Of a DNA stretch of 64,000 bases, positions 9,285 to 21,544 are shown one piece after another. Position numbers and translations under genes: made by a program. Below the pieces are notes generated by a model. That model searched no databases. It saw only the letters and a list, made by a program, of their open reading frames with translations, and was not told the DNA's origin. The stretch comes from Fragilaria crotonensis. Lineage: Eukaryota > Bacillariophyta > Fragilariophyceae > Fragilariales > Fragilariaceae. Positions within the stretch are counted from its first letter, which is position 1. Each line of letters begins with the position of its first letter. The stretch spans positions 62,001 through 126,000 of the forward strand of contig JAKSYS010000040.1 of NCBI GenBank assembly GCA_022925895.1, read 5' to 3'.

Positions 9285-11070
9285 CTACAGCAGGGGTCGG
9301 TGAATGTCTGGCGTGCCTTGTTCTACTTCGTCATCCAGTTCCTCGTAGTCCCGCCTAGATAATCGTGCCGAAGAGTTCGCCTTCTCTGGAGGCAAAGCCC
9401 AACCAAAGCCGGCTGCTACCAAGTAGAGACCGGCAGCAGCAATGAACATGGCACCCGGAGTCTCATCTTTGGTGTAATGGTAAATGGCTCGTAATACCAT
9501 GGGACCTGCACCGGCTGCCAGAGCCTGAACAGAGAAAAGGGCACCTTGGATTCGACCTTGCTCTGACTCCTTCACATTCATCGATTTGATGCTGGAGATG
9601 GTGGGGAACGACATGCCACAGAAGCTTGCCACAACGGTTGATATGAAAATAGTTAACTTGTTTCGAGCAATACCTACCAAGAAATTTTGGACAGCGCCAA
9701 AGACCTGGTGAAACAACAAGTGAGAAAGGTGCCTGCGCACGACGTTTTCATGCTGCAAATCAACTTACAAAAGCAATAACAATGACGTATCGTTCTCCAA
9801 AGCATTCGTTGAAAGGCTTGATGAGCACACCCTGCACTAGGATTCCAAGAATGCCGGAAAGCATGAACATTATCGCTACATCATGCTCGTTGAAGGACAA
9901 TTGTTCTTCAACGTAGTAAAGTAGCAACGTCCTATCTGCTGTTCCAACCATGCCACTGAAGAAGGCAAGAGCACTGAGAAGTCGGAACAAATTGTTTCGA
10001 TTGAGGATCGACAGCTCGCGGAAAGGCCGGATCAAGATATTCCAAGTAGTTTCCCACAGGGTAGGGTCAACGGCTTGTTGTGCGGCACGAACGCGCGCTG
10101 CCTCTGCTGCCGCTTCCGGAGGCAATGTCTCGGGCAGGCAACAGACTGTACTCAACCATGCCACGGTGAGGATGGAACAGCAAACAACAGAAACTTGAAT
10201 GTGATTGAAAATGGCTCCGAGCATGGGTGACAATGCAAAGCCTAATGAAAAGCTTGCCAAAAGGAGTCCAAAACCAGGCGCTCTGAACTTGGGAGACAGC
10301 ACGTCGGCAAGGGCAGAAAGAGCGACAGCAATCCAATTGACAAGACCAGTACTGCCACTGGCAACGTAATACCATGTGGGTGACATGGTTGGAATTAGTT
10401 GCATGAGGACGAGACAAAAGGGAGAGATACAAGACAGTGTCAAGCCCAAGATTATAATGTCTGTTGAGTGGAGGAGGCAATTGAGCTCAGCGGCGCGAGT
10501 ACTCGTTTTGTGATAGTGTGTTGAAGATATTGGCCAGAAGAAGTGTTAGTGCGTACCTCGTCTTCCCCTTTCATCGCTGATGCTTCCTACCAGGGAACTA
10601 GTAATAAAGGTCAAGAGATTAGATATCAGATTCTCGATGGCAGCCGCATTTTGGGCGTCCCCAGATCCAGCCAGGCATTCAGCTGGCTTGATTTCATCGA
10701 TTCCCCATTCGGTACAGCCTTTTGGATCAGTGTATCCATGATTTAGCCTGGCATAACGATCGGTCATGACCGCTGGCACCACTCCAATAATAGATCCAAA
10801 GGCAAGGGCGAGCAGCAACATGAGGACAATTATTTGCCGAGGGCCCTCTTTCTCTACAAACTCCACGATGAAGGACTTGTGTTTCTGAATCATCGGACGA
10901 CGCGCTGACGATCCATGCGAATCCGCGTCGTCTACGACAATAATGGTGTTGTATTCGTGTGGTGTGATATCACAGGCTTGGATGTCATCAGAGGATGGCG
11001 AGGGTGCGGCGAGGGGATCGAGGTACGACGGCGCAACTGCTGGAGTGTTTGCTTCTCGTTGAGGAGGCAT
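9285..11070 (-). CDS. Major facilitator superfamily transporter (Hiat1/TetA-like)
   Basis: Three exons: 11070-10557, 10460-9769 and 9704-9285, with introns of 96 nt (GAG|GTACGC to CAACAG) and 64 nt (TTT|GTAAGT to CACCAG); the product is 541 residues. After a hydrophilic N-terminus of about 75 residues come the MFS transmembrane segments. The loop SLVGSISDERGRR is the conserved MFS loop 2-3 motif (G-x-x-x-D-x-x-G-R-R) that marks drug/sugar antiporter-like families. The second half has FSGMVGTADRTLLLYYVEEQ and SGILGILVQGVLIKPF typical of helices 7-8. The C-terminal tail is acidic (DYEELDDEVEQ) and probably cytosolic. Substrate unknown; overall pattern resembles MFSD14/Hiat1 and bacterial TetA relatives. 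Divergently arranged with the lipoyl-protein gene at 12015. Confidence 0.85.
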
Positions 11071-12014
11071 GCTGCGTGGAGTGCAATTGTTTTTGGGCCT
11101 TTAGGAACCGCAGTTGCACTGGTCGGTTGCAGGATGTTGGTTTTGAAGCGATTGCCGGCAGTGGGTTGGTCCTGTGTCCAGTCCCGTCCAGTTGAAGTGC
11201 CTCGTTCCTTGCTTGGAAACGAAGATTGGGTCACCGCAAGGTGATCTGTGTGGTCAGCTGTTTATGTAGAGTGTTGTAGTTGATGTGTTAGTTTCTTTCT
11301 TTCACGTGACTGCTTGTTGGATTGTTTCTGATCAAGATTCGTTGCGTGGTGGGTTTCGTAGTTCATTCATGTTCTCAAGTGGATTGTCGACATTCTGCGT
11401 TGTTCGAAGTTGACAAAATGGTTCCCACACTCTCTCGTCATCTCGTCATTCCATCAAAGAGAAATGGACGACGGCGTGACGCGTAACGTCGGGTTGGTCC
11501 GTCAGGCGCTACACTTGTGTTATGGGACTACCGGTAGCCCCGTCGTATGCATGGGCAGACTGTGAATCGTTCATCTCCGTTTCAAGTACTGCACCAGGTA
11601 CAGTACGGCGAGTATATTTACTCGATGAGGGGTTCGATGTTTGAAGTTTGACAACAGTACATTGTTCAAGCATTCCTGTGCAAGAATCAGAAAAGCCGGC
11701 AGAAGTCATGTGCTAGTACGGAATACGGAGTACGCGGTGAATGATGATATCTTAACACACACCTTATATAGTATATAGACATGAAGACGTGTTGCACGAA
11801 GGACGTACTGCCCATTGTCTTGCGCTCGCTTATGTTCCGGTTCGTATCATAGCGTTCGGGAAGAAGTTGATGGATCCATGCGAGCATTGCGTTGAAGATA
11901 AAAGCTGTTCCTGCTCGATCAACATCACGCTGCTTTAGTCACTACTCCATTACTCTGCAGGGCTACAACGCTTTTGGTTCTTCGTAGTGCTCATCATTGC
12001 TATCAGTACGAATA
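11071..12014. other. Divergent promoter region of the MFS and lipoyl-protein genes
   Basis: No gene recognised. It serves as the upstream region of both flanking genes. GTAC-type words occur at about 11580-11740. No motif could be tied to regulation. Confidence 0.45.
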
Positions 12015-12944
12015 ATGAATACAATGATGCATAGATTGTGCTCCACGTCAGTTCCCCAAATGCTCAACAGAGCAGTTCCTAGTCGACGATTCATTTCCAC
12101 CCAAACGCCCATCTGTTTCGCCAAAATGGTCATGAAGGTTCCTACCATGGGAGACTCCATTACAGAGGTGAGCGACACCAAGGGTTGTTTTCCCTATTTT
12201 AATGCATTTCAAGCAGCAGTTTTGAAGACTCAACTTTGCGACTCACTGCCTCTCATGTGATTCGGATCCAAGGGTACAATCGTTGAGTGGACTGTCGCGG
12301 TTGGACAAGCGGTGAAGGAAGGCGACGTGGTGGCCCTAGTGGAGACGGATAAGGTCACTGTTGATATCAAAGCAGAAACGGACGGAGTCCTCACCCAGCA
12401 GTTTGGGGCTGTGTAAGTGTTTGACTGGACCAACGATTGAGCCGAAACTGTGAGTCTTTGGTTATTGTCAACGTCGTTCTCATGCCTATGGATTTCTGCT
12501 TACAGCGACGAAACAGTTGAAGTTGGAGCCAAATTGTATGAGATTGATACAGACGCCCAGGTTACTGCCAACACTGCTGCGTCGGAACCGCATTCTGCAC
12601 CAATCGTAGATGTTCCTTCTGCTGCCCCCGTAGTCACAGAAACGAGCACGCCTGCGCATACTGACGATGCTCACCACAGCCGATTGCCATCAATTAGTTT
12701 CTTGGGGCGAGAGGGATGGGCGTCTCGGTTGAGTGGAGTCAAACACGAACCTGTGGCGACCACGCCATTGTTACCTGCCAAGCCTCATGCCGTTGTTGTG
12801 ATGGATGGATCCATGCTGTCGTCGCGATATGGCCGTCCGGCCTTTAGTGAAGAGGAAATGGAGGCATTGATGTTGGGCGGAGCCAATGTAGCACCTTCCG
12901 TTGTCGTTCCTTCCAGTGGAGCCGTATTTGCGGTCAATAGCTAG
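12015..12944 (+). CDS. Mitochondrial lipoyl-domain protein with KGD4/MRPS36-like C-terminus
   Basis: Three exons: 12015-12167, 12273-12412, 12506-12944 (introns 105 and 93 nt; donors GAG|GTGAGC and TGT|GTAAGT), 243 residues. Residues 1 to about 35 are Arg/Ser-rich without acids (MHRLC, SRRFIST), a mitochondrial presequence. Residues ~38-115 are a single lipoyl domain of the 2-oxoglutarate dehydrogenase E2 type: KVPTMGDSITEGTIVEW, with the lipoylation Lys in VETDKVTVDI. There is no E3-binding domain of the usual kind and no catalytic acyltransferase domain (no HxxxDG). Instead, after an Ala/Pro/Thr linker come LPSISFLGREGW and SRYGRPAFSEEEMEALMLGG, which resemble the two conserved parts of KGD4/MRPS36 (human P-L-I-R-F and KYRRKLVSQEEMEFIQRGG). 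Inference: an adaptor that binds the OGDH complex and carries its own lipoyl arm. Start ATG 12015 was chosen because it gives the presequence. Confidence 0.8.
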
Positions 12945-14885
12945 TAGGACACCGAAATTGTGACTACTAACATGAAATTCTTTGAATGGAACTTCGGTAA
13001 CCCATTGCGTACAACGTCGAAACTGTAGTTGTCGCGTTTACGGTTTGTTGCTAGTATTGTTTCACCATCTGCGCCTCAAAGCGGGAGAGATTATACAGAG
13101 GCAGCGTCGAGGCATTTAATTGCATCGCTTTCCCGGAGTTTGAGCGTACTTCTTCCAGGGATGGGTGAGCGGGTTTTAAAAGGCGAAGAATAAGGCAAGG
13201 GTCAAGGGCAATGACAAGGGCACAATCTAGCCTGTTGGAAAGATGCGAGTGGCCTTGGTTTGTGTCCGTGCTTAGTTCCTCTCGTTCAGTTCATAGTACA
13301 TTTGCAACCTTTATTAACACCTTCCACAGCACGCAGTTTCACTAAAAAGCCAAGCGAACCCTTTGGACTCAATTTCCGTTTCTTCATTCCAAAAGTGCTT
13401 GCGATTGGACAGGATGTGGTTAAAACACAAATGTCAGTTGCCCTTGCCGCCGGTAAGATGATGCTTTCTTCGACAACGTGCTGTTTGGTCAAATAAAGGT
13501 ATGTCGTCAATTAGTCCACCCTCACGCAAAACATGCGTTAGACCCTTCAGATGTCCCTTCCATCCCAGAATAATGAACTCTCTGTCCTCAACGAGGTCAG
13601 CGTCGTTGTTTTGTAGAACCTTGACACTCTTTCTGTAAATGGTTCCATTACTGACTGTTGAAGGAGAAATCCTGCTACGGAAAGAACATCCTCAATCAGT
13701 TTCTTGGATCATTATGCCTTTCAGTTTCTTGGATTATTATGCCTTTGACACTCAATTTTCTAGTGAGGCAAACAATTTAATGGCCCATTGTCCTTGTCTG
13801 GAAGATCAGTGGTTGAGTATTCCAAACAATCAAACAAGAAGGTGAGTGTTGACTGACAATCAACCCATTGTCTGACAGCATTGCCTTGCTGCTGTATTTC
13901 TCATTATTGTTGGTTGAGCCACCATGTAGTATTGAATGATTTAGTTAGAAGTCCTTTGACAAGCATGTGAGCAGGTTGATCACCAAGTGGTACAACCGTC
14001 TGGCTGACGCCCATGTGCTGGTTACAACTTGTCATGCAGCACTTGACATTGGTGAAGTGGTGTACACAAGCGCGGTCTCTTAACCCTCACATTATTCTCC
14101 CAACTATAGGCCCTGGAGCCCGCCAAGATTGAATTTGACTGTATGTCTGCTGAGGCAATATGGCATTCATCGTGGCATGCTCCACGTGTGCAGGTAAAGG
14201 ACATCCCTTTCTAGGCTTGACAAGTTGAAGGAATCGGATAATTGAGGATTTGTTGTTGGCAAACGTACTGAAGCACCAGATCTCAATACTACTTTAGCAG
14301 CCAGACAAGAATTCTAAGTGCAATCCTCCTCCTTTACTCAGTCCAGGAGATGCTTAGTGGGCCACCATTGAGCCATATGATTTATCCTGCTGCTGCTGAT
14401 TGTTGCCCTTTAATTTTCTGGATGGCATCATTCATCATGCTGAACCTGCAATTACTACTGGGAACTACATCACCCCTGCCATTTAGGGTTTGTTCACTAG
14501 CACTAACATGACAATGCATCCTGGTTTGACAACAACTGACAGGCAGCCCATGACTCCTATGCTATGTCCGCGTTTGCATGAGAAGGTGGCAACAACTTTC
14601 CCCATCAGAAATTTCTAAAATGTTTGACCAAACCTTTTAGCTATGAACTCCTTGGAAAGGCTGGTCAACTCATATGCATCTTTGCTGCAGCACAGGAAGT
14701 TGTTGCATTGTGGAGAAGGATGCTATCAAGGTTGTGCTATTGATGTGGGATTTGCACTCAACATAAGCAATGTAATGACAAAATGTCATTGCAAAGGAAT
14801 ACATACTAAGTCATGATTCCCGGCCAAAAGAATTTCAACACCAGCCAGCATTGAGTGTCCTCAAAATAATCTGTACGTTCTTCTT
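12945..14885. other. Gene-poor DNA, decayed repeats
   Basis: No gene recognised. Short frames, for example 13639-13845 (+), show no family motif. A perfect-period direct repeat lies at 13696-13745. The style (short coding-like scraps, many stops) fits old transposon debris. Confidence 0.45.
13696..13745 (+). repeat. Two tandem 25-bp units
   Basis: TCAGTTTCTTGGATCATTAT plus GCCTT occurs twice in a row with one substitution (GATC to GATT). Confidence 0.9.
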
Positions 14886-17781
14886 CAAGAAACGACGCCA
14901 GAAGAGCTGCGCTGGGATACTCTAATTGATAGATCGGAAATCAAAAAACATCTGTTGACGTACAACAGAGAGGCATTTCCGGCCGCTGCGGCATCCATGC
15001 GGACATGCTGTAACTTACACCCCATTACCTTTACAAGCCTGTCCCAATCGGCAAAATGATCTTTTGGCTGGAGTTGTTCCGCCCAAGTGGCACGCTTTCA
15101 ACGATCAATTTCTATTAAAAAATTGTGTCCTTTACGATCTAGATTCCGTCCTACAATCGGAGACAATTAAGACCATCCTATCGGATAAGGACGTCAAACG
15201 GCAACACCACGTCACCATCTGGCCGACATCTCGGCCAATGTACTAAGGCTCTCATTACGCATCCCACTTTTCTACATTGTTTGACAAAATTTCTTGTCAT
15301 TACCCTGTTTCGTGGTATACTCGTGGCTCTTCCACAGTGGTGCAATGCAACAAACATTTTTTGGAGAAGCATCAATATCGGGTTGAGGAATATTCTTCAC
15401 CTATTTGAGGTGGATTTCATTTTCCTGTTGAAGATTTTATGGGGATCCAGATTGGTGCAGCGAGGAGTTTAGTTAAATCTTTAACGGTACGGACAGTTTG
15501 GATCGGTTCCTCAGAAAAGTGCTATAGATCCTATTATGCTCACGCAATGATTGACAACGGATTTGTCAAGATTTTAAAGATGCATGAACATGGCACAATT
15601 CGATAGCAACGCGTCCGCATGTTAAGATCATATCATTGTTGCATTTGGAATGCTGGCGGCTCGTTGTTGCTGTATGCCTGAGAATGCTGTAAGCACACAT
15701 TCCTCCGTACTTCAATTTGTGAGATATTCCGTCAAGGCATTATACGGGATATCCAAAGACACATAGTATACAGGCACTGACCTTGACCCTCGTTTTGGTA
15801 CGGGGCATGGAAGCGTAGCGGAATGTCTCCTTCGGTTTGGCTGACTATTGTTGTTGTTCAACTTCTCAATACCTTCAGAAAAGCTGGTTCCAAATCGTAT
15901 CGCGTTTGAGTCTCCGATGACAGGAGCAATACAACACCACTGGTGTGTTGATGCCTACATTGATGATACTTCTCTGCAGGGCTAAACCGACCCGTTTTTG
16001 GACTAAACGCTTCTCTCTCTCTCTCTCTGGCGGGGCGTTAAACTTTAAGAGAAGTAGTTGGTACGATGTCTAATGGGATTGGGACGAGAATGGAAGACCG
16101 CAACTTTGACTGGTCACACCTGGGGATCCTATCATTACCTTGCGCAATTCAATTGAGAAATCCAACTCACAGGAAATTCCGCGCATGCGATGGGAAAAGT
16201 TGTCAAAGTTCCTCGGGGTTGATCTGTCTCCTTCAGGCCATTTCTCCGAGCCCATAAGAATAAACAAAGTGAAAGCTGATACATTTGCTGCGCCATTTTT
16301 AAGAGAAGTAGTTGGTACGCTGTCTATTGGGATTGGGATGAGAATGGAAGACCGCAACTTTGACTGGTCACACCTGGGGATCCTATCATTACTTTGCGCA
16401 ATTTAGTTAGGAAATCCAACTCAAAGGAAATTCCGCGCACCATGCCGTGGGAAAAGTTGTCAAAATTCCTCGGGGTTGATCTGTCTCCTTCAGGCCATTT
16501 CTCCGAGCCCACCATAAGAATAAACAAGGTGAAAGCTGATACATTTGCTGCGCCATAGCTCTCTCCTCGCATATGCTCTTCTGAAGCTCGCATCTTTCAC
16601 TAATTTAGTATGTATTTATGAACCCAGCACTATGCGATACGGTTAGGAAGCGTTGTCCGCATCAGAGGAAGAAATGGCGGGTCTACAATCACGAGTCCAT
16701 GCATCTATTCTTCAGAAAATGAATGCAAGCAAATCAATGCCAAGAATATCTATCCGCCATGGTCCTCTCAAACTCGGCGGCTTGGTGCTTTATGACCTAT
16801 GCACGGAACTTGGCAGATGCAGTAGTATTTGCCGATTCCTCGGCTGCAAGAATGATACTCCTGAATCTTCAGTATCTGCCAACTGGAGGCCAGCATTGGC
16901 GATGCTGGCATAATTGAACATCCATTTACATCAGTCCCATACTTGACTCACTCATTGCTTCTTTCAGTTTGTTCCTTTCTGTTGAAACACAATATGTCTA
17001 CTAGCTACTTTGACAGAACAACCAACAATCAATAAAGCTGTAGCCAGACCAACGGGTCATAGACCATCAAGACTCTTTAATGTCATATGAGCAACTCCTG
17101 AGAGAAGCCCGTATGATCATCGATGCGGATTATTGCACCACTCGCTGTCGGCTCCGTGGAAAATTGAAATTTACTAGGATTGTGATCACTCTACTGCACA
17201 GCGGATTTCATTCTCTATACGGGGTGTCACCAGGTTAACAACCCAGAGCAAGAACTGCATCAGTTTTCATTTTCATGCTTAGCTATCACTTGAAACGCTA
17301 CATGCAGCATTGTAAAAAATGGGACAAACACACATGACAACACACAATCAATAGCTACTAGTAGTGTGGGCAGTTTGGACAGCACTTCCAACGTCTAACT
17401 TCTTCGGAACAAATATTTCATATTAAATTGGTTCATGATCATCTTCTTCTCGGTAAACGTCGCCATCAAATACATCAAAACAAGGAGGTGCTGGCCCTAA
17501 GGGTGTGCCCTTGTTGCGCTGTTGCGCAGGAGGCAGGACTCTCAACGTCTGCTTCAATGCCAAGCAAATTCCTTCAAGACACCGGGCTTACGGACTATAC
17601 TTTGGTCTCCTACAGCAGGCAGAGCACATCCGCTCCGTTGCATTTTTGTTGGTGGTATCACTCATCAGATTGTCAATGGAAACTAAAATTTCGAATGGAG
17701 CGTGACGCCTATCCGTCTCACATGAAGGATGCGATCGCTCGCATTCTCAGCGAAGTGGAGCGAGAACATCGGATGGGATAA
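14886..17781 (+). mobile_element. Broken reverse transcriptase element (probably non-LTR type)
   Basis: Scattered plus-strand pieces follow the order of a reverse transcriptase polyprotein known to me from stramenopile genomes: KKHLLTYNREAFPAAAAS near 14950, RFGTGHGSV near 15790, the palm motif VDAYIDDTSL near 15950 (YxDD catalytic box), KFLGVDLSPSGHFSEPIRI near 16210, HGPLKLGGLVLYDL near 16760, and a Cys-rich segment CPCC near 17505. It is clearly broken, with several interruptions, and part of it is tandemly duplicated. No terminal repeats, poly(A) tail or target duplication were found, so the class is tentative. Treated as a fossil. Confidence 0.6.
16047..16556 (+). repeat. Tandem duplication of about 254 bp inside the RT fossil
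   Basis: Copy 1 is 16047-16300 and copy 2 is 16301-16556, both starting AAGAGAAGTAGTTGGTACG and ending near GATACATTTGCTGCGCCAT. They differ by few substitutions and a net 6 bases, so the duplication is more recent than the decay of the element around it. A short TC-repeat (16012-16027) lies just upstream. Confidence 0.9.
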
Positions 17782-20700
17782 CGGATAACGTACTGTTGGA
17801 ATTTCTGAGTACGTCATGACAAACTTTGTGCATGACAGATTTTCAACGGAACGAGTGATTAGCTAAAGGCAGAGCGCGAACAAAGAAATGACTTGCAAAC
17901 CCCTTGGTCCGCTGGAATGGGGTACATGCTTGAGTCCATGTGGTCTCAGGAATGTGTTTCCCCACTAATTAGGTTTTTCATTCCAAAAGAATACAATTAA
18001 TTGTTCATAGTACTAGTACCTGTCACGGAAGTGGGACAGTCCAAGCAAAGTTGTCATATCTGTTTCCATCAGCAGCCAGGGGTGTCTTCTTAGAGGTGAT
18101 TGCTGGTGGATCAGTGGACCAGTTTATATGGGCTCTGAGTAATTTGACCTCCAAAAGTCTGTGTATGGAGGAAGTAGGGTCGAAGGTTTGGGTTTTGTCG
18201 ATAACAAGTTGAGGATTACAACAGTACTCCTCCAGAGAAGCGGACAACAACAGTGTTTGTTCTTATGAGCTTTACAAATGTTTAAAGAGAAGACTTTACC
18301 TAGCTACTACTTATACGACCAATACAACTTACTCATTTACAGCTACTACAACAAGAGCAATATAATGTAACAAGAGGGAGCATCATGTCAACACCATTGA
18401 TTTGCACAAACCTATTTGTTATGAAGCTTACAGCTATTCTGCCTCAATTGATGCATGCGGAAGGTTTACTGCAATCCACTGATCATGACATTTTAAAATG
18501 TCTTTGATTGAGGTTTTTAATCAAGGTCCTATCCTTTGTCAGCGCCGGCATTAAAATATAGGGCCTTTTTACATACCCGACCACAGTTCATGATGACCGA
18601 AGGCGGTGCGGCTTCGCCGTTGCCATCCCCCATCATCAACCCTCCCGACAAGACGCACCCACTCTTCACCAGTTTTCAAACCAAACAATGGGTGGTACGC
18701 CAGTTCTCTCTGGATGCACCCCAAAGAGAATGAAATTGTATCAAGAACAGAGCACTTCCACCAAGGCATGGAATTGCTTGCTGTGGCTGAGAAAGAACAA
18801 CAGCCCTTGCAAACAGTACTAGTCAAATAGTCCTTCTCAACAATTGCATGATACCCAATATTGTGGTGTTAATTTCATTCATAAACTTCATGACAATGCA
18901 TTGCTTACACTGGAAGGCCAAGCAGACCTTAGAAAAATGGTCACCGGGTTAAACGAACAAATCCAAGAACTCCTATGACTGATCAGATGCTGAAAAGATT
19001 GCCAGGGCATCTGATGATCCAGAACTGGAAGGCATTTTGGCCAAGAAGGACATGGTACACCCTGCACAGCCCCGCCATGTTCCACATAATTCAGATTCAA
19101 AAGCAATTTTCCTCATGCAGAGGAAGAAGTATATTGTTGCTACTGGCACACTTACAACCACCGGGGGAATCAAGACAAACAGTACTAACTTCTACTGCAC
19201 CTTCGGAACGCACAAAAAACATGGATGATGATGCAACATCAGCAGAGAAAACCTTGGATGACTTTCAGTCCAAGCTAGACATTCAAGGGAGTCAACATCA
19301 ACATCTCCATCAGGTTTACATCCTCTTGGGCAATACAAAGCCATCATGATCATGGTGTAAAATCATGCATACTAGTACTCCAAAGCGCCAGAAACCGATG
19401 CCTCTTGGATTGATTTAGATTGCATCCAGAATAATGTGCTATAATTTCACCGTCGCGTGGTAACTTTGTCTTTTTCTGAGAAGAGAATTCCTGCTTGTAG
19501 CTAGCTGGTGCCGTATCGGGAGCAGCGCCAACGAATGTTGCATTCGTCGGAGGCGCTGGGGGGTCAATTGTGGGATCCAAAGCATTGGCATGATTTTCAT
19601 TTGTATAGTATGCTGTATGGCACCAATTTTGCATAATTATTTCAGTGGTCCCGAAAGGGAAGGTTCCATCACTATACAGCACCAGAGCTGCAAGCCACCA
19701 TCACAAGGGTCATCAAGTTTTTGCAGTTCAAAATCACAACTATTGCCAAACAAAGCATAGTCCTCCCATAACTGACCACATCCTCCTAAGGATAAATGAT
19801 CTCCTTTTCCTTCAAGATGAGACTCTTATTGATTCAGCATTTACCCACGTACATGTGGATGGATGATTGGCAGGCAGGAGTGAAGGGATGGGAGCATGGT
19901 CAAGATACTAGTAGCTAATCGCTCCGTTAAATCCCATTGAGTTGACATCTTTGGTGAACAAGAAACCTTGGAACTGGTTGAGTTGTCATTATACAAGCAA
20001 CAAGTGCTCCTGGGACCGTACAAATTGATGGGGAATCATAGCATGCAAAAGGAATACCTTCTTGAAACTTGGTTAGAAGCTTCCTTGTAAAATTAGATGC
20101 TTCTTTTCTGGCTCAATCCTGCCTCTTATTTGCTGAGAAGACTTGTTCTTCAGTCAACATGGTGCATGATGATGCTACGGCTGATGCAAATTAGGTTTGT
20201 TGCTGTTTGGAAGTTCGAGGGCAGATACGAGAGTTAGCATTATACATGCCACTGTGACGAAGATAGCCTGGTTTTTCTTGTTCTCCGTACGACGGAAAGC
20301 AGTATTTTCGCCAACCAAAAACGAGACTGTGTGTCCCGTTTGTCACGTTTTCATAGCCCTTCGGTCTATGATAATGAGTGGGCCTGGGACACCCTCGCCT
20401 ATTTCCCAAGTCCCATGGAAATGTCTCTGGGTCATCCTAATGGTTGGAGTCACTATTTTGACAAGACATTGGGAGAAGTCATGAGTCATGACTACCGGTA
20501 GAGTCGGTCAATCTCGATTCTCGATCCTCAGCACTACTAGAGCCTACAATCAAACCTCGGACACAATCACGAAGGCATAGACATTGTTAAAGTCACATAA
20601 CTTCAATGTTTGTGACAGAGAAAAGACTTTACCTTGCCAAGAGCCCAAAACGCATCGATTCACGCTTCTCACCCCCACGAGTCATAATTGAAATCTGAAA

Positions 20701-21368
20701 TAGCACTTATATTTAGGGTATGTGTACCTTGTGGCGCACCTTGTCGCTTGCTACGCTTGAATCGAAGTGCTAAGTTAAAATTCATTTCATCATTTGCAGT
20801 CTGCATGACATCGCAATGTCCGGAACCTGACACGCCAAGGACAGTACCAGGGATCAGGGTTGCCTCTACCGCTACTAACAAGCAGTAGGGAAGAAGCTGA
20901 ATGACATGTCTGGTACGACTACGCGAGTACTGGTATAATTATGCTATTCATCATATCACTTAATGCTACAATATCCATAGAAACTGCTGACTGCACAGCG
21001 CGTGTCTGTGATACTTTTTTGGTATGACATACAACTCCGAGTAACCGACAGGGAGCCCGTCTATGTCCCCTTTTCGATCCGGTCAAACGTTCTAAATAAA
21101 TCGACTTCGTGAAATTAAATGCGTCATCAGCCAACCATGTACTTTTTATGGGATAAAAAAATACCTCCAGAATATGATCTCAAGATGGTATTCGTATAGA
21201 CAGTGATGTAGAAGCTACGCAAATAAAAGATCCCCACTCCGTACTCGATAGTGTCTAGTGTCTACTGTATTTCGTATACTGTTCAGGTGTTTGCTGTTTG
21301 CCATTTCAACTTTCAACGTCATTACTCATAAAACTCATAACAGACCAGGGTCATTCTAGTCATTTTGA
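17782..21368. other. Gene desert with unassigned coding-like scraps
   Basis: No gene I can support. Frames at 18023-18250 (-), 18606-18830 (+), 19350-19682 (-) and 20688-20888 (+) have plausible amino acid composition but no motif and no recognisable partner exons. The last 350 bases upstream of 21369 would hold the promoter of the downstream gene and contain AGTGTCTAGTGTCTACTGTA-type repeats near 21250. Confidence 0.4.
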
Positions 21369-21524
21369 ATGACCTGCATGACCCTAAAGACATTTGTGAT
21401 TTTCTCGATCCTCGCTATCCTCGTGCTGGTGAATTGTAAAAATACCCGGCATCAAGGCAAGAAAGGGAAGAACGTTGTTCATATTGAGAACGCAGGTCCC
21501 ATTCAAGCAATTGTTCTTCGTTGA
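21369..21524 (+). CDS. Upstream small ORF, 51 residues, hydrophobic N-terminus
   Basis: ATG 21369 to TGA 21524, 20 bases before the start of the large gene at 21545. It begins MTCMTLKTFVIFSILAILVL, a signal-anchor-like stretch, followed by a basic segment (KNTRHQGKKGKN). It is in the same orientation, and the short distance suggests either a regulatory uORF in the 5' leader or a mis-annotated first exon. I found no splice sites that join it in frame to the large ORF. It could also be chance. Confidence 0.3.
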   Translation: MTCMTLKTFVIFSILAILVLVNCKNTRHQGKKGKNVVHIENAGPIQAIVLR

Positions 21525-21544
21525 AACTGCTAACGAACAGCAGC

